Positions 34,274-45,200 are shown, counted from the first letter of the stretch. The stretch is 51,902 bases of DNA from Mycobacterium sp. 852013-50091_SCH5140682 (GCF_001665685.1 NZ_LZTB01000047.1:1-51902), one strand, 5' to 3'. Made by a program: numbers and translations. Notes: generated from the sequence alone by a model not told the origin.

Positions 34274-36073
34274 ATGACGACGAGCGTCGGCGACTACTTG
34301 ATCGAACGACTGCGGGACTGGGGAGTCAAGCACGTCTTTGCCTATCCGGGTGACGGGATCAACGGGATCGTGGCGGCGTTCGGCCGGGCCAAGGACGCCC
34401 CGCAGTTCGTCCAGGCTCGGCACGAAGAGATGGCGGCGTTCGAGGCAACGGGCTACGCGAAGTTCACCGGCGACGTCGGCGTGTGCATGGCGACCTCGGG
34501 GCCCGGTGCGATCCACCTGCTCAACGGGCTCTACGACGCCAAGCTGGATCGGGTTCCCGTCGTTGCCATCGTCGGGCAGACCGCCCGCAGCGCCATGGGT
34601 GGTAGCTATCAGCAGGAAGTCGACCTGCAGAGTCTGTACAAAGACGTGGCCAGCGATTATCTGGTTGAGGTCAACGTCGCCAGTCAGCTGCCGAATGCCC
34701 TGGACCGGGCCATCCGTACAGCGCTGGCGCGGCGCGCACCCACCGCGCTCGTGATCCCGTCTGATCTGCAGGAGCAGCCGTACTCGGCGCCCGGTCATGA
34801 GTTCAAGCAGGTCCCGTCGAGCGACGCGATGTACGTCCGTCCCGTGGTGGATCCACAGAGCGACCAGATCCGCAGGGCCGCAGATATATTGAACGCTGGT
34901 TCGCGGGTTGCGATCCTGATCGGTCAGGGCGCGCGTTCGGCGGCGGCGCAGGTACGCAAGCTCGCGGAGCTCACCGGCGCGGGGGTGGCCAAGGCGCTGC
35001 TCGGCAAGGACGTGCTGTCCGATGACCTGCCCTACGTCACCGGATCGATCGGCTTGCTCGGCACCCGGCCCAGCTACGAGCTGATGCGCGAGTGCGACAC
35101 GCTTCTGATCGTCGGCTCCAATTTCCCTTACAGCCAGTTCCTTCCAGATTTCGGACAGGCTAGAGCCATCCAGATCGACATCGACGGCGCCGCGATCGGC
35201 ATGCGCTATCCCACCGAGGTGAACATCGTCGCCGATGCCGAAAGTGCGCTCAGGGCACTGCTTCCGCTGGTGGAACCGAAGAAGGACCGGTCGTGGCGCG
35301 AGGGCATCGAACGCGGGGTGGCCCGGTGGTGGGAAACCTTGGAGCGCCAAAGCATGCTCTCGGCCAAGCCGGTGAACCCCATGCGCATCGCCTGGGAACT
35401 CTCAGAGCGGCTGCCGGACAACGCCATCGTGACCGCCGACTCGGGCTCGTCGACCAACTGGTATGCCCGCTGCCTGAAGTTCCGGGACGGAATGCGGGGA
35501 TCGTTGTCGGGGACGTTGGCGACGATGGGGCCGGGTGTGCCCTATGCGATCGGGGCGAAGTTCGCGCATCCGGACCGGCCGGTGATCGCCTTGGTCGGTG
35601 ACGGTGCCATGCAGATGAACGGTATGGCCGAACTCCTCACGATCCTGCGGTACCGGTCGCAGTGGTCCGACCCGCGGCTGGTGGTCTGCGTGTTCCACAA
35701 CAACGACCTCAACCAGGTCACCTGGGAGTTGCGCGCCATGGGTGGGTCTCCGAAATTCGTTGATTCACAATCTCTTCCCGATGTGTCGTATGCCGACATC
35801 GCGTGCACCATGGGTTTGAACGGTATCTCGGTGACAGAGGGGGACGCGGTCGGGAAAGCCTGGGACGAGGCGTTGTCGAGCGACGTGCCGACCGTGCTCG
35901 ACATCCGCTGCGATCCCGAGGTGCCGCCGATCCCGCCGCATGCCACCTACGAGCAGATCAAGGACATGGTCTCCGCTGTGCTCAAGGGCGACCCCAACGG
36001 CTGGCACCTGGTGTACCAGGGCGCCAAAACCAAGGCCCAGGAGCTGATTCCACACTTGGGCGCAACGAGATGA
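34274..36073 (+). CDS. Thiamine-pyrophosphate enzyme, pyruvate oxidase/dehydrogenase-like
   Basis: This 599-residue three-domain TPP enzyme has an N-terminal PYR domain with the activating Glu in ARHEEMAAFEA, a central domain (about residues 200-335), and a PP domain with GDGAMQMN and FHNNDLNQVTWE binding the diphosphate and metal. The closest recalled relatives are YdaP/PoxB-like pyruvate oxidases, and YdaP is a SigB stress gene in Bacillus. The substrate remains open (acetolactate synthase-type use is less likely). It heads an operon with a ferritin-like gene (30 nt) and a DUF6328 gene. Confidence 0.88.
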   Translation: MTTSVGDYLIERLRDWGVKHVFAYPGDGINGIVAAFGRAKDAPQFVQARHEEMAAFEATGYAKFTGDVGVCMATSGPGAIHLLNGLYDAKLDRVPVVAIVGQTARSAMGGSYQQEVDLQSLYKDVASDYLVEVNVASQLPNALDRAIRTALARRAPTALVIPSDLQEQPYSAPGHEFKQVPSSDAMYVRPVVDPQSDQIRRAADILNAGSRVAILIGQGARSAAAQVRKLAELTGAGVAKALLGKDVLSDDLPYVTGSIGLLGTRPSYELMRECDTLLIVGSNFPYSQFLPDFGQARAIQIDIDGAAIGMRYPTEVNIVADAESALRALLPLVEPKKDRSWREGIERGVARWWETLERQSMLSAKPVNPMRIAWELSERLPDNAIVTADSGSSTNWYARCLKFRDGMRGSLSGTLATMGPGVPYAIGAKFAHPDRPVIALVGDGAMQMNGMAELLTILRYRSQWSDPRLVVCVFHNNDLNQVTWELRAMGGSPKFVDSQSLPDVSYADIACTMGLNGISVTEGDAVGKAWDEALSSDVPTVLDIRCDPEVPPIPPHATYEQIKDMVSAVLKGDPNGWHLVYQGAKTKAQELIPHLGATR

Positions 36074-36103
36074 ACAGCAACGCACCTACAGAAGGGAAAT
36101 TCG

Positions 36104-36658
36104 GTGCCGACCAAAACCAGCAGGACGAACAACCAGTTCGAGATCGACGTCACCGCCATCCGTGACGACGCCCGTAAACACATGGACGCCGGAGCGGTCA
36201 CCAGTGGCAACACCATCGACGTCAAGAGACTGATCGATGTGCTCAACGAGGTCGTGGCCACGGAGGTGGTGTGCTACCTGCGCTACACCCAACATGCGAT
36301 CGCAGCCACCGGTATCGATCGCGCACAGGTGGCCGCGGAGTTCACCGAGCATGCCGCTGAGGAACTGCAGCACGGAAAGTGGGCCGCAGAGCGGGTCAGC
36401 CAACTCGGCGGCGATCCGGACTTCGACCCGACCACCCTGGCCCAACGCAGTCACACCGAATACGTGACCGTCGAAGATGCCGACCTCAACCGGATGTTGC
36501 AGGAGAATCTGGTCGCGGAGCGGATCGTCATCACCAGCTATCAGGAGATCATCCGGTGGATCGGAGATGCCGACCCCACCACCCGACGCCTGATGGAGAG
36601 AATTCTGGAACAAGAAGAGGAGCACGCCGACGACCTCAACGATCTGCTGGGCAACTAG
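36104..36658 (+). CDS. Ferritin-like diiron protein (bacterioferritin/Dps superfamily)
   Basis: This 184-residue four-helix protein has iron-binding motifs spread as LNEVVATEVVCYLRY, EFTEHAAEELQHGKWAAERV (E-x2-H type) and ILEQEEEHADDLNDLL. It may store iron or consume peroxide. It starts at GTG 36104 with GAAGGGAAA upstream, 30 nt after the TPP-enzyme stop. Pairing with an H2O2-producing oxidase-type enzyme would make sense if the neighbour is a pyruvate oxidase (inference). Confidence 0.88.
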   Translation: MPTKTSRTNNQFEIDVTAIRDDARKHMDAGAVTSGNTIDVKRLIDVLNEVVATEVVCYLRYTQHAIAATGIDRAQVAAEFTEHAAEELQHGKWAAERVSQLGGDPDFDPTTLAQRSHTEYVTVEDADLNRMLQENLVAERIVITSYQEIIRWIGDADPTTRRLMERILEQEEEHADDLNDLLGN

Positions 36659-36688
36659 CGGACGAGGGCGGCGGCGCACGGTGAGATC

Positions 36689-37204
36689 ATGGACGTCGAT
36701 CACCCCGAGCAGGACCAGCGGTGGGACACCCGGCAGCGAGACGAGACGGAAACCGAACGGCTGGACCGTAATTGGGCCAGCCTGCTGCAGGAACTGAGGG
36801 TCACTCAGACCGGTGTGCAGCTGTTGACGGGGTTCTTGCTGACCCTGCCTTTCCAGCAACGATTCGGAGTGCTCGACGAGCGGATGCGGATTGTCTATCT
36901 GGCAACGGTGGGCGCGTCGGTCGCGGCCACGGTGCTGTTGATCGCGCCGGTCGGGATGCACCGGTTGTTGTTCCGGCGGCATCGGCTGGCGATTCTGGTG
37001 GCCGCGGCGCACCGGTGCGCGTATACGGGATTGATCCTGCTCGGGGTGGCGCTCGTGGGTGTCACGGTGATCGTCTTCGATTCGGTCGCAGGCACCACGG
37101 TCGCCGTGATCGCAGGCGCCGTCGCGTTGGTGATGTTCGCGTTGTTCTGGCTTGCGGTACCGCTTTTCATGAGGACGGGCGAAACGCAGCCGCCGACGCC
37201 GTGA
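36689..37204 (+). CDS. DUF6328-type four-helix membrane protein
   Basis: This 171-residue protein begins with a charged segment (RDETETERLDRNWASLLQELRVTQTGVQLLTGFLLTLPF) typical of DUF6328. It has four membrane helices and a conserved RHRLAILVAAAHRCAYTGL loop. The function is unknown; it is sometimes mislabelled as an antiporter. It follows the ferritin-like gene by 30 nt and its last 38 bp overlap the convergent nucleotidyltransferase gene. Confidence 0.82.
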   Translation: MDVDHPEQDQRWDTRQRDETETERLDRNWASLLQELRVTQTGVQLLTGFLLTLPFQQRFGVLDERMRIVYLATVGASVAATVLLIAPVGMHRLLFRRHRLAILVAAAHRCAYTGLILLGVALVGVTVIVFDSVAGTTVAVIAGAVALVMFALFWLAVPLFMRTGETQPPTP

Positions 37205-37775
37205 CTGCCGCTCGCACGGTCAGGCCGAGTCTTTCGGTCAGTACCAGAAATGCGACGGCGTAGTCGTTGTCCGCGGTCTCTTTGCGAATGCGATCCCAGT
37301 CCAACACCTCTCGAGTGGCCCGTACGGCCGGCAGCAGCGAGGTGAAATCGCAGTAGTGTTCCTCGAGCGCCCGCAGCTTCTGAATCATGACGGTGCTGGG
37401 CGGCAGCACCGGCATGCGCACCGCCAGCACGTCCCGGTACTCGGCAGCCTGCAGCATCGCCGAGTCGACGGCTGCTCCGTTGACGTGGTGCAGGACATCC
37501 ACCACCACATCGCCTGTGCGGGCTTTGAACAGCCAATCCTCGGGTGGCTGTTCGATGATGAATCCCGCGGCGGCCAGCGTGAGCGCTGCGGATTGCGCGT
37601 CGGCTTCGGCGACCACGAAATCAACGTCATGGTCCGGTTCCGGGGCGCCGTACACCCACAACGCGTAGCTGCCCGCGAGCGCGAACGACGGGCTGTGGTC
37701 CCGCAACGCGGCCGCCGACGTCTTCATCGCCGTCCGCAGTCGCTCGCGCCGGCCGACTTGGTCGATCGCATCCAT
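37167..37775 (-). CDS. Nucleotidyltransferase-fold protein
   Basis: This 202-residue protein has the nucleotidyltransferase start FALAGSYALWVYGAPEPDHDVDFVV: a GS motif and the metal-binding D-x-D. It then has DVVVDVLHHV with a third Asp. It resembles MNT/HEPN-type and DUF6036-like nucleotidyltransferases. No HEPN partner is adjacent. I chose ATG 37775, 9 nt after the -10 of a SigF-type promoter, rather than the much longer frame that crosses the divergent gene. Confidence 0.8.
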   Translation of the reverse strand: MDAIDQVGRRERLRTAMKTSAAALRDHSPSFALAGSYALWVYGAPEPDHDVDFVVAEADAQSAALTLAAAGFIIEQPPEDWLFKARTGDVVVDVLHHVNGAAVDSAMLQAAEYRDVLAVRMPVLPPSTVMIQKLRALEEHYCDFTSLLPAVRATREVLDWDRIRKETADNDYAVAFLVLTERLGLTVRAAVTASAAAFRPSS

Positions 37776-37784
37776 GAAGGCGTG

Positions 37785-37809
37785 ATACCCAGGACCTCGG
37801 CACGTGAAC
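37785..37809 (-). promoter_or_regulatory. SigF-type promoter of the nucleotidyltransferase gene
   Basis: Minus strand GTTC-N15-GGGTAT. The -10 ends 9 nt before ATG 37775, predicting a leaderless mRNA. Its -35 overlaps that of the divergent promoter. Confidence 0.5.
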
Positions 37810-37829
37810 CACGACCCCACAATGGGTAC
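37804..37829 (+). promoter_or_regulatory. SigF-type promoter of the EEP gene
   Basis: GTGA-N16-GGGTAC: perfect -10, half-matching -35. The -10 ends 9 nt before ATG 37839. Confidence 0.4.
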
Positions 37830-37838
37830 GCCCAGATC

Positions 37839-38603
37839 ATGCGACTGGCTACGTTCAACATCCTGCACGGCCGGACCGTCGACGACGGTGTGCATATGGA
37901 CCGACTGCGGTCGTGTGTGACCACACTGGAGCCCGATGTGCTGGCATTGCAAGAGGTGGACCGCGACCAGGAGCGGTCCGGACGGGCCGATCTCACCGCC
38001 GTGGCGGCCGAGGCGATGGGAGCCGCCGAACACCGCTTCGTGGCAGCCATCTCCGGCACACCCGGCGCGACGTGGATGGCCGCGACAGGGCGAGAACAGC
38101 CGGGTACTGCGGCATACGGCATCGCACTGTTGTCCCGGTACCCGGTGAGCAGTTGGCAGGTGCTGCGGCTGCCGCGTATTCCGATGCGGTTCCCGATGTA
38201 CCTGCCGGGGCCCAGGCGCGTGCTCATGGTCCACGAGGAGCCGCGCACGGCCGTCGTCGCCCGGATCGAGACTCCGCTTGGTGCGATCACTGTCGCGTCG
38301 ACCCACTTGTCCTTCGTCCCACTGTGGAACCGGCTCCAACTACGTCGTATCGTCCACGACCTCGCGGGCTTCCCGGGCCCACGGATCCTGGCCGGTGACC
38401 TCAACCTGCCGGCTCCTGCCGCGCACCGCTGGTCCGGCATGCGACCGTTGGCCCACGGCTCCACGTTCCCCGCTGCCGAGCCGACGCGCCAGCTCGACCA
38501 CATCCTCACCGACGATCGACGTCTGTATGCCCGCGCGTCCGACACGCCTATGATGCCGATTTCGGATCATCGCGCGCTGGTGGCAGAGATCGCCCGCCGG
38601 TGA
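37839..38603 (+). CDS. Endonuclease/exonuclease/phosphatase-family protein
   Basis: This 254-residue EEP-fold protein has metal and catalytic motifs in order: ATFNILHG (Asn), LQEVD (Glu), STHLSFVP (His), GDLNLP (Asp, Asn), LDHILTD and the final SDHRALVAEI. The family includes nucleases, sphingomyelinases and inositol phosphatases; the substrate cannot be read. ATG 37839 follows a SigF-type -10 by 9 nt with no ribosome site. Confidence 0.88.
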   Translation: MRLATFNILHGRTVDDGVHMDRLRSCVTTLEPDVLALQEVDRDQERSGRADLTAVAAEAMGAAEHRFVAAISGTPGATWMAATGREQPGTAAYGIALLSRYPVSSWQVLRLPRIPMRFPMYLPGPRRVLMVHEEPRTAVVARIETPLGAITVASTHLSFVPLWNRLQLRRIVHDLAGFPGPRILAGDLNLPAPAAHRWSGMRPLAHGSTFPAAEPTRQLDHILTDDRRLYARASDTPMMPISDHRALVAEIARR

Positions 38604-38619
38604 GTTCAGTGTTCGGCGC

Positions 38620-38645
38620 GTTGAGGAACTCGGCAAACGGGGTAA
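38620..38645 (+). promoter_or_regulatory. SigF-type promoter of the HAD-GH65 operon
   Basis: GTTG-N16-GGGTAA. The -10 ends 9 nt before ATG 38655. Confidence 0.45.
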
Positions 38646-38654
38646 CCGGCAGGT

Positions 38655-39404
38655 ATGGCTGCCGATCACGAGCCCGGACACCTTGGCCTGCCCGAAGGCG
38701 TGCGCGCGTGCCTGTTCGACCTGGACGGTGTGCTGACCGAGACCGCGAGTATTCACGAGCGGGCGTGGAAATCGATGTTCGACGAATATCTGCGTCGGCA
38801 TGGCGACGCCCGCGCGTTCAGTGAACACGATTACCTCCGGTACGTCGACGGCCGTACCCGCGAAGACGGCGTACGTGATTTTCTGGCCAGCCGGGGCATC
38901 GAACTGCCCGAAGGCAATCCGGACGACAGCGCCGACGCGGACACCGTGCACGGGTTGGCCGCGCGGAAGAACGCGCTGTTCCGGCAATTCCTGCACAGCG
39001 GCGGGGTCACCGCTTTCGAAGGCTCCCGGCGTTATCTGCAGGCTGTGCAGAAGGCCGGGCTCGGGATCGCGGTGGTGTCGTCGAGCATGAACACCCGCGA
39101 GGTGCTCGACATCACCGGGATGAGCACCTACGTCGCCTGCCGGGTAGATGGCATCACGGTGGGCGAGCAGCATCTGGCGGGCAAGCCGGCACCGGATTCC
39201 TATCTGTACGCGGCACGGCAACTCGGTGTGACACCGGCCCAGGCCGCGGTATTCGAGGACGCGGTGGCCGGTGTACAGGCAGGCCGGGCGGGAAACTTCG
39301 GGTGCGTGGTCGGAGTGGACCGGACCGGCTCAGCAGATGAATTGCGCAGCAACGGTGCCGATGTCGTCGTCAATGATCTGGCCGAGTTGCTGGTGGCGCC
39401 ATGA
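38655..39404 (+). CDS. HAD hydrolase, beta-phosphoglucomutase-like
   Basis: This is a 249-residue HAD-superfamily protein. Motif I is [18 protein letters not shown], with nucleophile and acid Asp; the cap domain has [21 protein letters not shown]; the later motifs are [16 protein letters not shown] and [11 protein letters not shown]. It should interconvert beta-glucose-1-phosphate and glucose-6-phosphate. The neighbouring GH65 gene overlaps by 4 bp. This mirrors the Rv3400-Rv3401 pair in M. tuberculosis (family knowledge). Confidence 0.9.
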   Translation: MAADHEPGHLGLPEGVRACLFDLDGVLTETASIHERAWKSMFDEYLRRHGDARAFSEHDYLRYVDGRTREDGVRDFLASRGIELPEGNPDDSADADTVHGLAARKNALFRQFLHSGGVTAFEGSRRYLQAVQKAGLGIAVVSSSMNTREVLDITGMSTYVACRVDGITVGEQHLAGKPAPDSYLYAARQLGVTPAQAAVFEDAVAGVQAGRAGNFGCVVGVDRTGSADELRSNGADVVVNDLAELLVAP

Positions 39405-41761
39405 TCACCGACACCGCGTTTCCGGTCGAGCCCTGGCAGCTGCGGGAGACCCAACTCCAGTTGAATCTCATCGCGCAGACCGAATCGGTGTTCGCCCTGT
39501 CCAACGGGCACATCGGATTTCGCGGCAACCTCGACGAGGGCGAGCCGCACGGGATACCCGGCACCTATCTGAATTCGTTCTTCGAGCTGCGCCCGTTGCC
39601 GTATGCCGAAGCCGGCTACGGCTATCCGGAAGAAGGCCAGTCACTGATCAACGTGACCAACGGAAAGGTGCTGCGGCTGTTGGTCGACGATGAACCGTTC
39701 GACGTCCGTTATGGCGAACTGCTCGAGCACGAAAGAACCTTGGATTTCCGGGCGGGTACGTTGACGCGCCGGGCACGCTGGCGTTCGCCGGCAGGCACGC
39801 AGGTTCGCATGCAGTGGACCAGGCTAGTGTCCCTGCGGCACCGCAGCGTTGCCGCGATCGAGTTCTGCATCGATCCGGTCGATGAATTCGCCCGTATCAC
39901 AGTACAATCCGAACTCGTCGCCAATGAGGACCAGCCGGTCACATCACCGGATCCGCGGGCTGCGGCAGTGCTCAGCCATCCCCTGAAGTCGGTCACCCAC
40001 GAAGGCCGTGGCCAGCAGGCGCTGTTGATGCACCGCACCCGCTCAAGCGAATTGACCATAGCTGCGGCCATGGATCACGTCATCGAAGTACCCGGCAGGG
40101 TCGACGTCTCGACCGAGACCACCGCGGACCTGGCGCGCACTACGGTGATCTGCGGGCTGCGGGCGGGTCAACGGCTGCGCATCGTCAAGTTTCTCGCCTA
40201 CGGCTGGTCCAGTCTGCGTTCGCGCCCGGCCCTGCACGACCAGGTCGCGGGTGCCATCGCAGGCGCTCGTTATTCCGGGTGGCAGGGTCTGCTCGACTCG
40301 CAACGGGCCCACCTCGACGACTTCTGGGACAGCGCCGACGTGGAGATCGACGGTAATCCGCGCTGTCAGCAAGCCGTGCGCTTCGGGCTCTTCCACGTGT
40401 TGCAGGCCGGGGCCCGCGCAGAGCGACGGGCGATACCCTCAAAAGGACTGACGGGCCCGGGGTATGACGGGCACGCGTTCTGGGACACCGAGGGTTTCGT
40501 GCTGCCGGTGCTGACGTATACCTGGCCGCAGGCGGCCGCCGACGCGCTGCGGTGGCGGGCCTCGACCCTCAACCGCGCCCGCGACCGCGCCAAGGAGCTG
40601 GACCTGGCGGGGGCGACCTTCCCGTGGCGGACCATCGGCGGCGAGGAATGCTCGGCATACTGGCCGGCCGGCACCGCGGCGTGGCATGTGAACGCCGACA
40701 TCGCCATGGCTTTCGAGCGGTACCGGGTGGTCACCGGCGACGGATCGCTCGAATCGGAATGCGGGGTGTCCGTTCTGGTGGAGACGGCCCGGCTCTGGTA
40801 CTCCCTCGGGCACTACGACCGCCACGGGGTATGGCATATCGACGGTGTCACCGGTCCCGACGAGTACACGGCCGTGGTGCGCGACAACCTCTTCACCAAT
40901 CTGATGGCCGCGGAGAATCTGCGGATTGCCGCGGCCGCTTGCGAGCGCCATCCCGACCTGGCCGCGGCGCTGGAGGTGACCGCCGAAGAGATGGCGATGT
41001 GGCGGGAGGCCGCGGACACCGTCCATGTGCCCTACGACAAGGAGCTGGAGGTGCATCAACAGTGCGAAGGGTTTACGCGGCTGCGCGAATGGCAGTTCAG
41101 CGATGACACCACCTACCCGCTGCTGCTGAGCCAGCCCTATGTGCGGCTCTATCCGTCGCAGGTGATCAAGCAGGCCGACCTGGTGCTGGCCATGCATTGG
41201 TTGGGACACCGCTTCACCGACGAGCAGAAGGCGCGCAACGTCGACTACTACGAGCCCCGCACCACGCGTGACTCATCGTTGTCGGCGTGTACCCAGGCAG
41301 TGCTGTGTGCCGAAGTCGGGCATCTCGAACTCGCTCATGACTATGCCGCTGAGGCCGCACTGATAGACCTGCGCGACCTCGAGCACAACACGCGCGACGG
41401 CCTGCACATGGCGTCGCTCGCCGGTGCGTGGACCGCCCTGCTCGCGGGGTTCGGCGGTCTACGCGACGGGGAAGGGATTCTCGCGCTGGACCCACAGCTG
41501 CCCGATGACATCACGCGGTTGAGATTTCGCCTGCGCTGGCGCGATTGCCGGGTCACCGTCGACATCACCCATGAGACCGCGACGTACACCTTGCGCGGCG
41601 ACACGAACAGTCGGCTGTGGCTTCGCCACGCCGATCGCGATGTCGAATTGACCACGGACTCACCGATTTCCGTGCCGCTGCGGCGGCGCACTCCGTTACT
41701 GGCGCGGCCACACCAGCCACCGGGACGCGAACCCGCCCGGTGGGACAGCCTGCCGAAGTGA
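39401..41761 (+). CDS. GH65 disaccharide phosphorylase (trehalose/maltose/kojibiose type)
   Basis: This is a 786-residue glycoside hydrolase family 65 protein. The N-terminal beta-sandwich begins [32 protein letters not shown]. The (alpha/alpha)6 barrel carries [17 protein letters not shown], the general acid Glu488 in [11 protein letters not shown], and HWLGHRF followed by [14 protein letters not shown] at the phosphate site. Phosphorolysis would give beta-glucose-1-phosphate for the mutase encoded just upstream, with which it overlaps as ATGA. Whether the substrate is trehalose, maltose or another disaccharide is open. Confidence 0.9.
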   Translation: MITDTAFPVEPWQLRETQLQLNLIAQTESVFALSNGHIGFRGNLDEGEPHGIPGTYLNSFFELRPLPYAEAGYGYPEEGQSLINVTNGKVLRLLVDDEPFDVRYGELLEHERTLDFRAGTLTRRARWRSPAGTQVRMQWTRLVSLRHRSVAAIEFCIDPVDEFARITVQSELVANEDQPVTSPDPRAAAVLSHPLKSVTHEGRGQQALLMHRTRSSELTIAAAMDHVIEVPGRVDVSTETTADLARTTVICGLRAGQRLRIVKFLAYGWSSLRSRPALHDQVAGAIAGARYSGWQGLLDSQRAHLDDFWDSADVEIDGNPRCQQAVRFGLFHVLQAGARAERRAIPSKGLTGPGYDGHAFWDTEGFVLPVLTYTWPQAAADALRWRASTLNRARDRAKELDLAGATFPWRTIGGEECSAYWPAGTAAWHVNADIAMAFERYRVVTGDGSLESECGVSVLVETARLWYSLGHYDRHGVWHIDGVTGPDEYTAVVRDNLFTNLMAAENLRIAAAACERHPDLAAALEVTAEEMAMWREAADTVHVPYDKELEVHQQCEGFTRLREWQFSDDTTYPLLLSQPYVRLYPSQVIKQADLVLAMHWLGHRFTDEQKARNVDYYEPRTTRDSSLSACTQAVLCAEVGHLELAHDYAAEAALIDLRDLEHNTRDGLHMASLAGAWTALLAGFGGLRDGEGILALDPQLPDDITRLRFRLRWRDCRVTVDITHETATYTLRGDTNSRLWLRHADRDVELTTDSPISVPLRRRTPLLARPHQPPGREPARWDSLPK

Positions 41762-41793
41762 ACCCGCGGTTCCACAAACACAGGACATCCCCA

Positions 41794-41818
41794 GATTGAG
41801 ATGTGGCCAGATGGGTAA
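41794..41818 (+). promoter_or_regulatory. SigF-like promoter of the P-type ATPase operon
   Basis: GATT-N15-GGGTAA, one change in the -35 box. It lies within a pair of direct repeats TTGAGATGTGG (41796-41806 and 41853-41863), which could be a regulator site. Confidence 0.35.
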
Positions 41819-41870
41819 CTCTGTCTGAATCCGTGATGACCTGCGGGGGAACTTGAGATGTGGAGCTGAC

Positions 41871-42272
41871 ATGAACGTCCTGAATACCGCGGCAGACGTT
41901 GTGGCCCGCACGGCGGAGGCTACCGTTGCGGGTGCCGGGGCGCTGAGTGGCGCTGTCGTCAACGGCGTCGTCGGTGGCGTCCGGGGCGCTGCGTCCGGCG
42001 TCGTGGACGGTTTGGGTAAGGGCAGCCATTCGGTCCCGGCGGCCGCACTGACCATGGCGGCCGTCGGCGCCACCGGGCTCGTCGACTGGCCCGTCGTGCT
42101 CCTGGTCGGCGGAACCGCGCTCGCGGTCCGCCAGCTCCACGGGCACCCTGATGACGCACAGCGTGACGCGGGCCCTCGATCGGGCACGGAATCTGCCCCC
42201 CGGCCGACGGCCAGGCGCAGGCCTCGCACCGCAGCCACGACACGGAAAGCTAAAGCGCCAGCCGGAAAGTAA
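41871..42272 (+). CDS. Small membrane protein, ATPase companion A
   Basis: This 133-residue protein has an Ala/Gly/Val-rich amphipathic N-terminal half (VVARTAEATVAGAGALSGAVVNGVVGGVRGAAS). It has one hydrophobic hairpin-like segment (AVGATGLVDWPVVLLVGGTALAVRQ) and a basic tail (RPTARRRPRTAATTRKAK). The WPVVLLVGG core is echoed in the small protein at the other end of the ATPase gene. It lies 8 nt upstream of the ATPase and is likely co-translated. No family name can be given. Confidence 0.65.
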   Translation: MNVLNTAADVVARTAEATVAGAGALSGAVVNGVVGGVRGAASGVVDGLGKGSHSVPAAALTMAAVGATGLVDWPVVLLVGGTALAVRQLHGHPDDAQRDAGPRSGTESAPRPTARRRPRTAATTRKAKAPAGK

Positions 42273-42280
42273 GGCCACCT

Positions 42281-45200
42281 GTGCATCTTCCGCGAACATT
42301 GCAGGGCGCGGCGCTGCTCCCTTTTCGCATGGCGAACGCAGGCATAGGCACCGCGATGTCGTTGACCGTGGCCGGTGCGGCGCTGCTCGAGCGGCCGGTC
42401 CGGGCCGGAGACGGGGTGCTCAGGTCCGTCACCGGCGCCGTGTCAGAAGTATTCGGCGCCAACGCCTCCCGCCGCTGCCGACAGGCCGGCGACCGGTGCT
42501 GGATCGAGGTTCGCGGGCTCAGTGAGACCGAACCCGGGGGTGATCTCGGCGCCGTGGTCACTCGGCTCCTTGAGCGCAGGCCCGGCGTACTGGCGGTGAA
42601 ACTGAACTACCCGTTGTCCCGGGCCATCGTCCGGGTGGATCCAGATGCAGCTGTGCTGAGCGACCTCTGCGCTGCGGTGGCGACAGCGGAGCGTCAGGCC
42701 GGATCGCCTGATGCGCACCGGGTACCCGCCGATCTGCCCGGCGACGGCGCGGCCTACGCGGGTGCTCTCGCCGTGACCGCCCTCAACGCGTGTGGGCTCG
42801 CCGTGGCGTTGGCCGGGCGGGTGCTGCCCCTGCCACGGGTGCCCAGTGCACTCAATGCCGTGGTCAACGTGGTCGATTACCAGCCCCGCATCCGCCGCGC
42901 CCTGGAAGACAGGTTCGGTGCCACGGTCACAGACACCGGGCTCGGGCTGGCTACTGCCTTCAGTTATGCCCTCACCCAGGCGCCCGGGTCGCTCGCGGTC
43001 GATTTACTGGTAAAGGCGCTGCGGGCGGCCGAAATTCGTGCCGCGGCGCAAGGCTGGTCGCGGCGTGAGCCGCTGCTGGCCGACCGTGCCGAGTGCGTCG
43101 ACGGCGTGCGACCGGCGCCTCGGCCGTGTCCGCGGCCACCAGGTCCGGTCGAGCGCTACAGCGACCGGGCGGCAGCCGCCCAAGTGTCCGGCGGCCTCGC
43201 GGCCGGAGTGATCGCCAGAGATCTCGGCGCCATGGCCACCGCAGCGGTCATCGCTGCGCCGAAAGCCGCCCGCAACTGTCGCGAGTCGTTCGCGGCTACT
43301 CTCGGCCGCGGGCTCACCGACCGCGGTGTGCTGACGCTGCGGTCCGCCGCGCTGCGCAGCCTCGACCGCATCGACGCCGTCGTGCTCGACCCGCGCGCAC
43401 TGGAAACCGACGAACTGCGGATTGGCCGCATCCGCGATGTCGAGGAGGACGACCGCGGTGCGGTATGGCGTTGGGCTCAAGAAGAATTGGGCCGCGGTGC
43501 CCTCCGGCCCGGATGGCAGCCGGTACGTGGTGGTGCCACACCGGGGGCAGTCCTTGTGCGCCCGGCCCACCATCCGCTGGCCGGCGCGCTCATCGGCGAA
43601 CTGCAGGGCGACGAGACGCTTGCGGTCTCCCTTGATGTCGAGAGCCTCGACGAGTTGCGCGCCGGGTTCGACGACCTCGCTGACTGCGCATCGTCTTTCG
43701 ACGAGACACTGGCCGCGACAGTGACAGCACTGCAGCGCGACGGACGCACGGTCGCTGTGGTGTCGACATCCGCCGCGCAAGCTCTCGCCGACGCCGACGT
43801 GGCCATCGGTATCGCAAACGGGGAAGCAGGCGCATGGCATGCCGATCTGCTGTGCGACGACCTGGCAGGCGTCTGGCACATATTGCACGCGCTGCCCGCC
43901 GCGCGCCGGGCCAGTCATCGCGGCGTCGAGCTGGCCGTCGGCGGATCGCTGCTGGGCGCGCTGTTGATGATTCCCGGTGTGCGCGGGCGCGGGCCCGGCC
44001 CGGTGACCGCAGGCGCAGGTGCCGGAGCGTGGACCGGCCTGATGCTCGCGCGCAACGCGATGAAATGCGAAACTCCGTCTGCAGCACCGATATACGAGTG
44101 GCACGCGATGACGCCCCGGGAGGTGCGGGCACTGCTGCCCGCTCCGCCCGAGCCCCGTCGAAAACCGCACGCACGGATGAGCGGAGGCGCAGTGGCGCTG
44201 CTGCGCGGCACGCGCGCGGCGGCGGGCCCGGTGGCACGGGCGGTCAGCGACTTCGCCGACGCGGTCCGCGACGAGTTGTCCGACCCATTGACGCCGGTCC
44301 TCGCGGTCGGGGCCGCGGCCAGCGCGGTGCTCGGGTCGCCCGTCGACGCAGTCCTGGTCGGGTCGGTTCTCGGCGGCAATGCGGTGCTGGCCGCCGCCCA
44401 GCGCGTTCGTGCCGAACGGCTGCTCAGAAGGCTGATCACCGGGCAAGATCCGGTGGCGCGCAAGAGGTCTTCCGATGGGCGGGTACACAACGTCCGCAGC
44501 GTCGAGCTGCGTCCGGGAGATGCGATCTTGGTCGCAGCGGGCGAAGTGGTTCCCGCCGATGCCCGGCTCACCGACGCCGTCGACCTCGAGGTCGACGAGT
44601 CCGCGTTGACCGGTGAATCGCTGCCTGTGGTCAAACACGTGCATGAGACACCGGCCGCCCCGCTGGCCGAACGGGCATGCATGCTGCACGCCACCACGAC
44701 CGTGGTCGCTGGATCCGCAGTCGCCATCGTCACCGCGGTGGGCGCCGACACCCAGGCGCACCGCGCGGTGCACGGCATTCGCACGCGGGCGCCCGATGTC
44801 GGGCTGCAGAGCCAGCTGCGCACTCTGACCAACAAAGCCTGGCCGTTCAGCCTCTTCGGCGGGGCGTTGGTCAGCGGGCTCGGATTGTTGCGGCGCACCG
44901 GCCTGCGCGAGGCCGTCAGCAGCGGGGTTGCCGTGGGAGTGGCGGCTGTGCCCGAAGGTCTGCCACTGGTCGCGACCCTCGCGCAGCAGGCCTCGGCGCG
45001 GCGGCTCACCCGGTCCGGCGTGCTGGTCCGCGCGCCGCGCTCCGTCGAAGCTCTCGGCCGCGTCGATGTGGTCTGCTTCGACAAGACCGGAACGCTGAGC
45101 GAAAACCGGTTGCGCGTCGTGCAGGTCCACCGGGCAACCGGAGCCTCCGCCGAACACGTTCTCGTGCAAGCTGGTTCGGCCACGCCGCCGCCGAACGGCG

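Noticed and set aside
36070..36165. 31-codon ORF overlapping the TPP-enzyme stop as ATGA
   Set aside because: It overlaps the start of the well-supported ferritin-like gene in another frame and shows no protein-like features.
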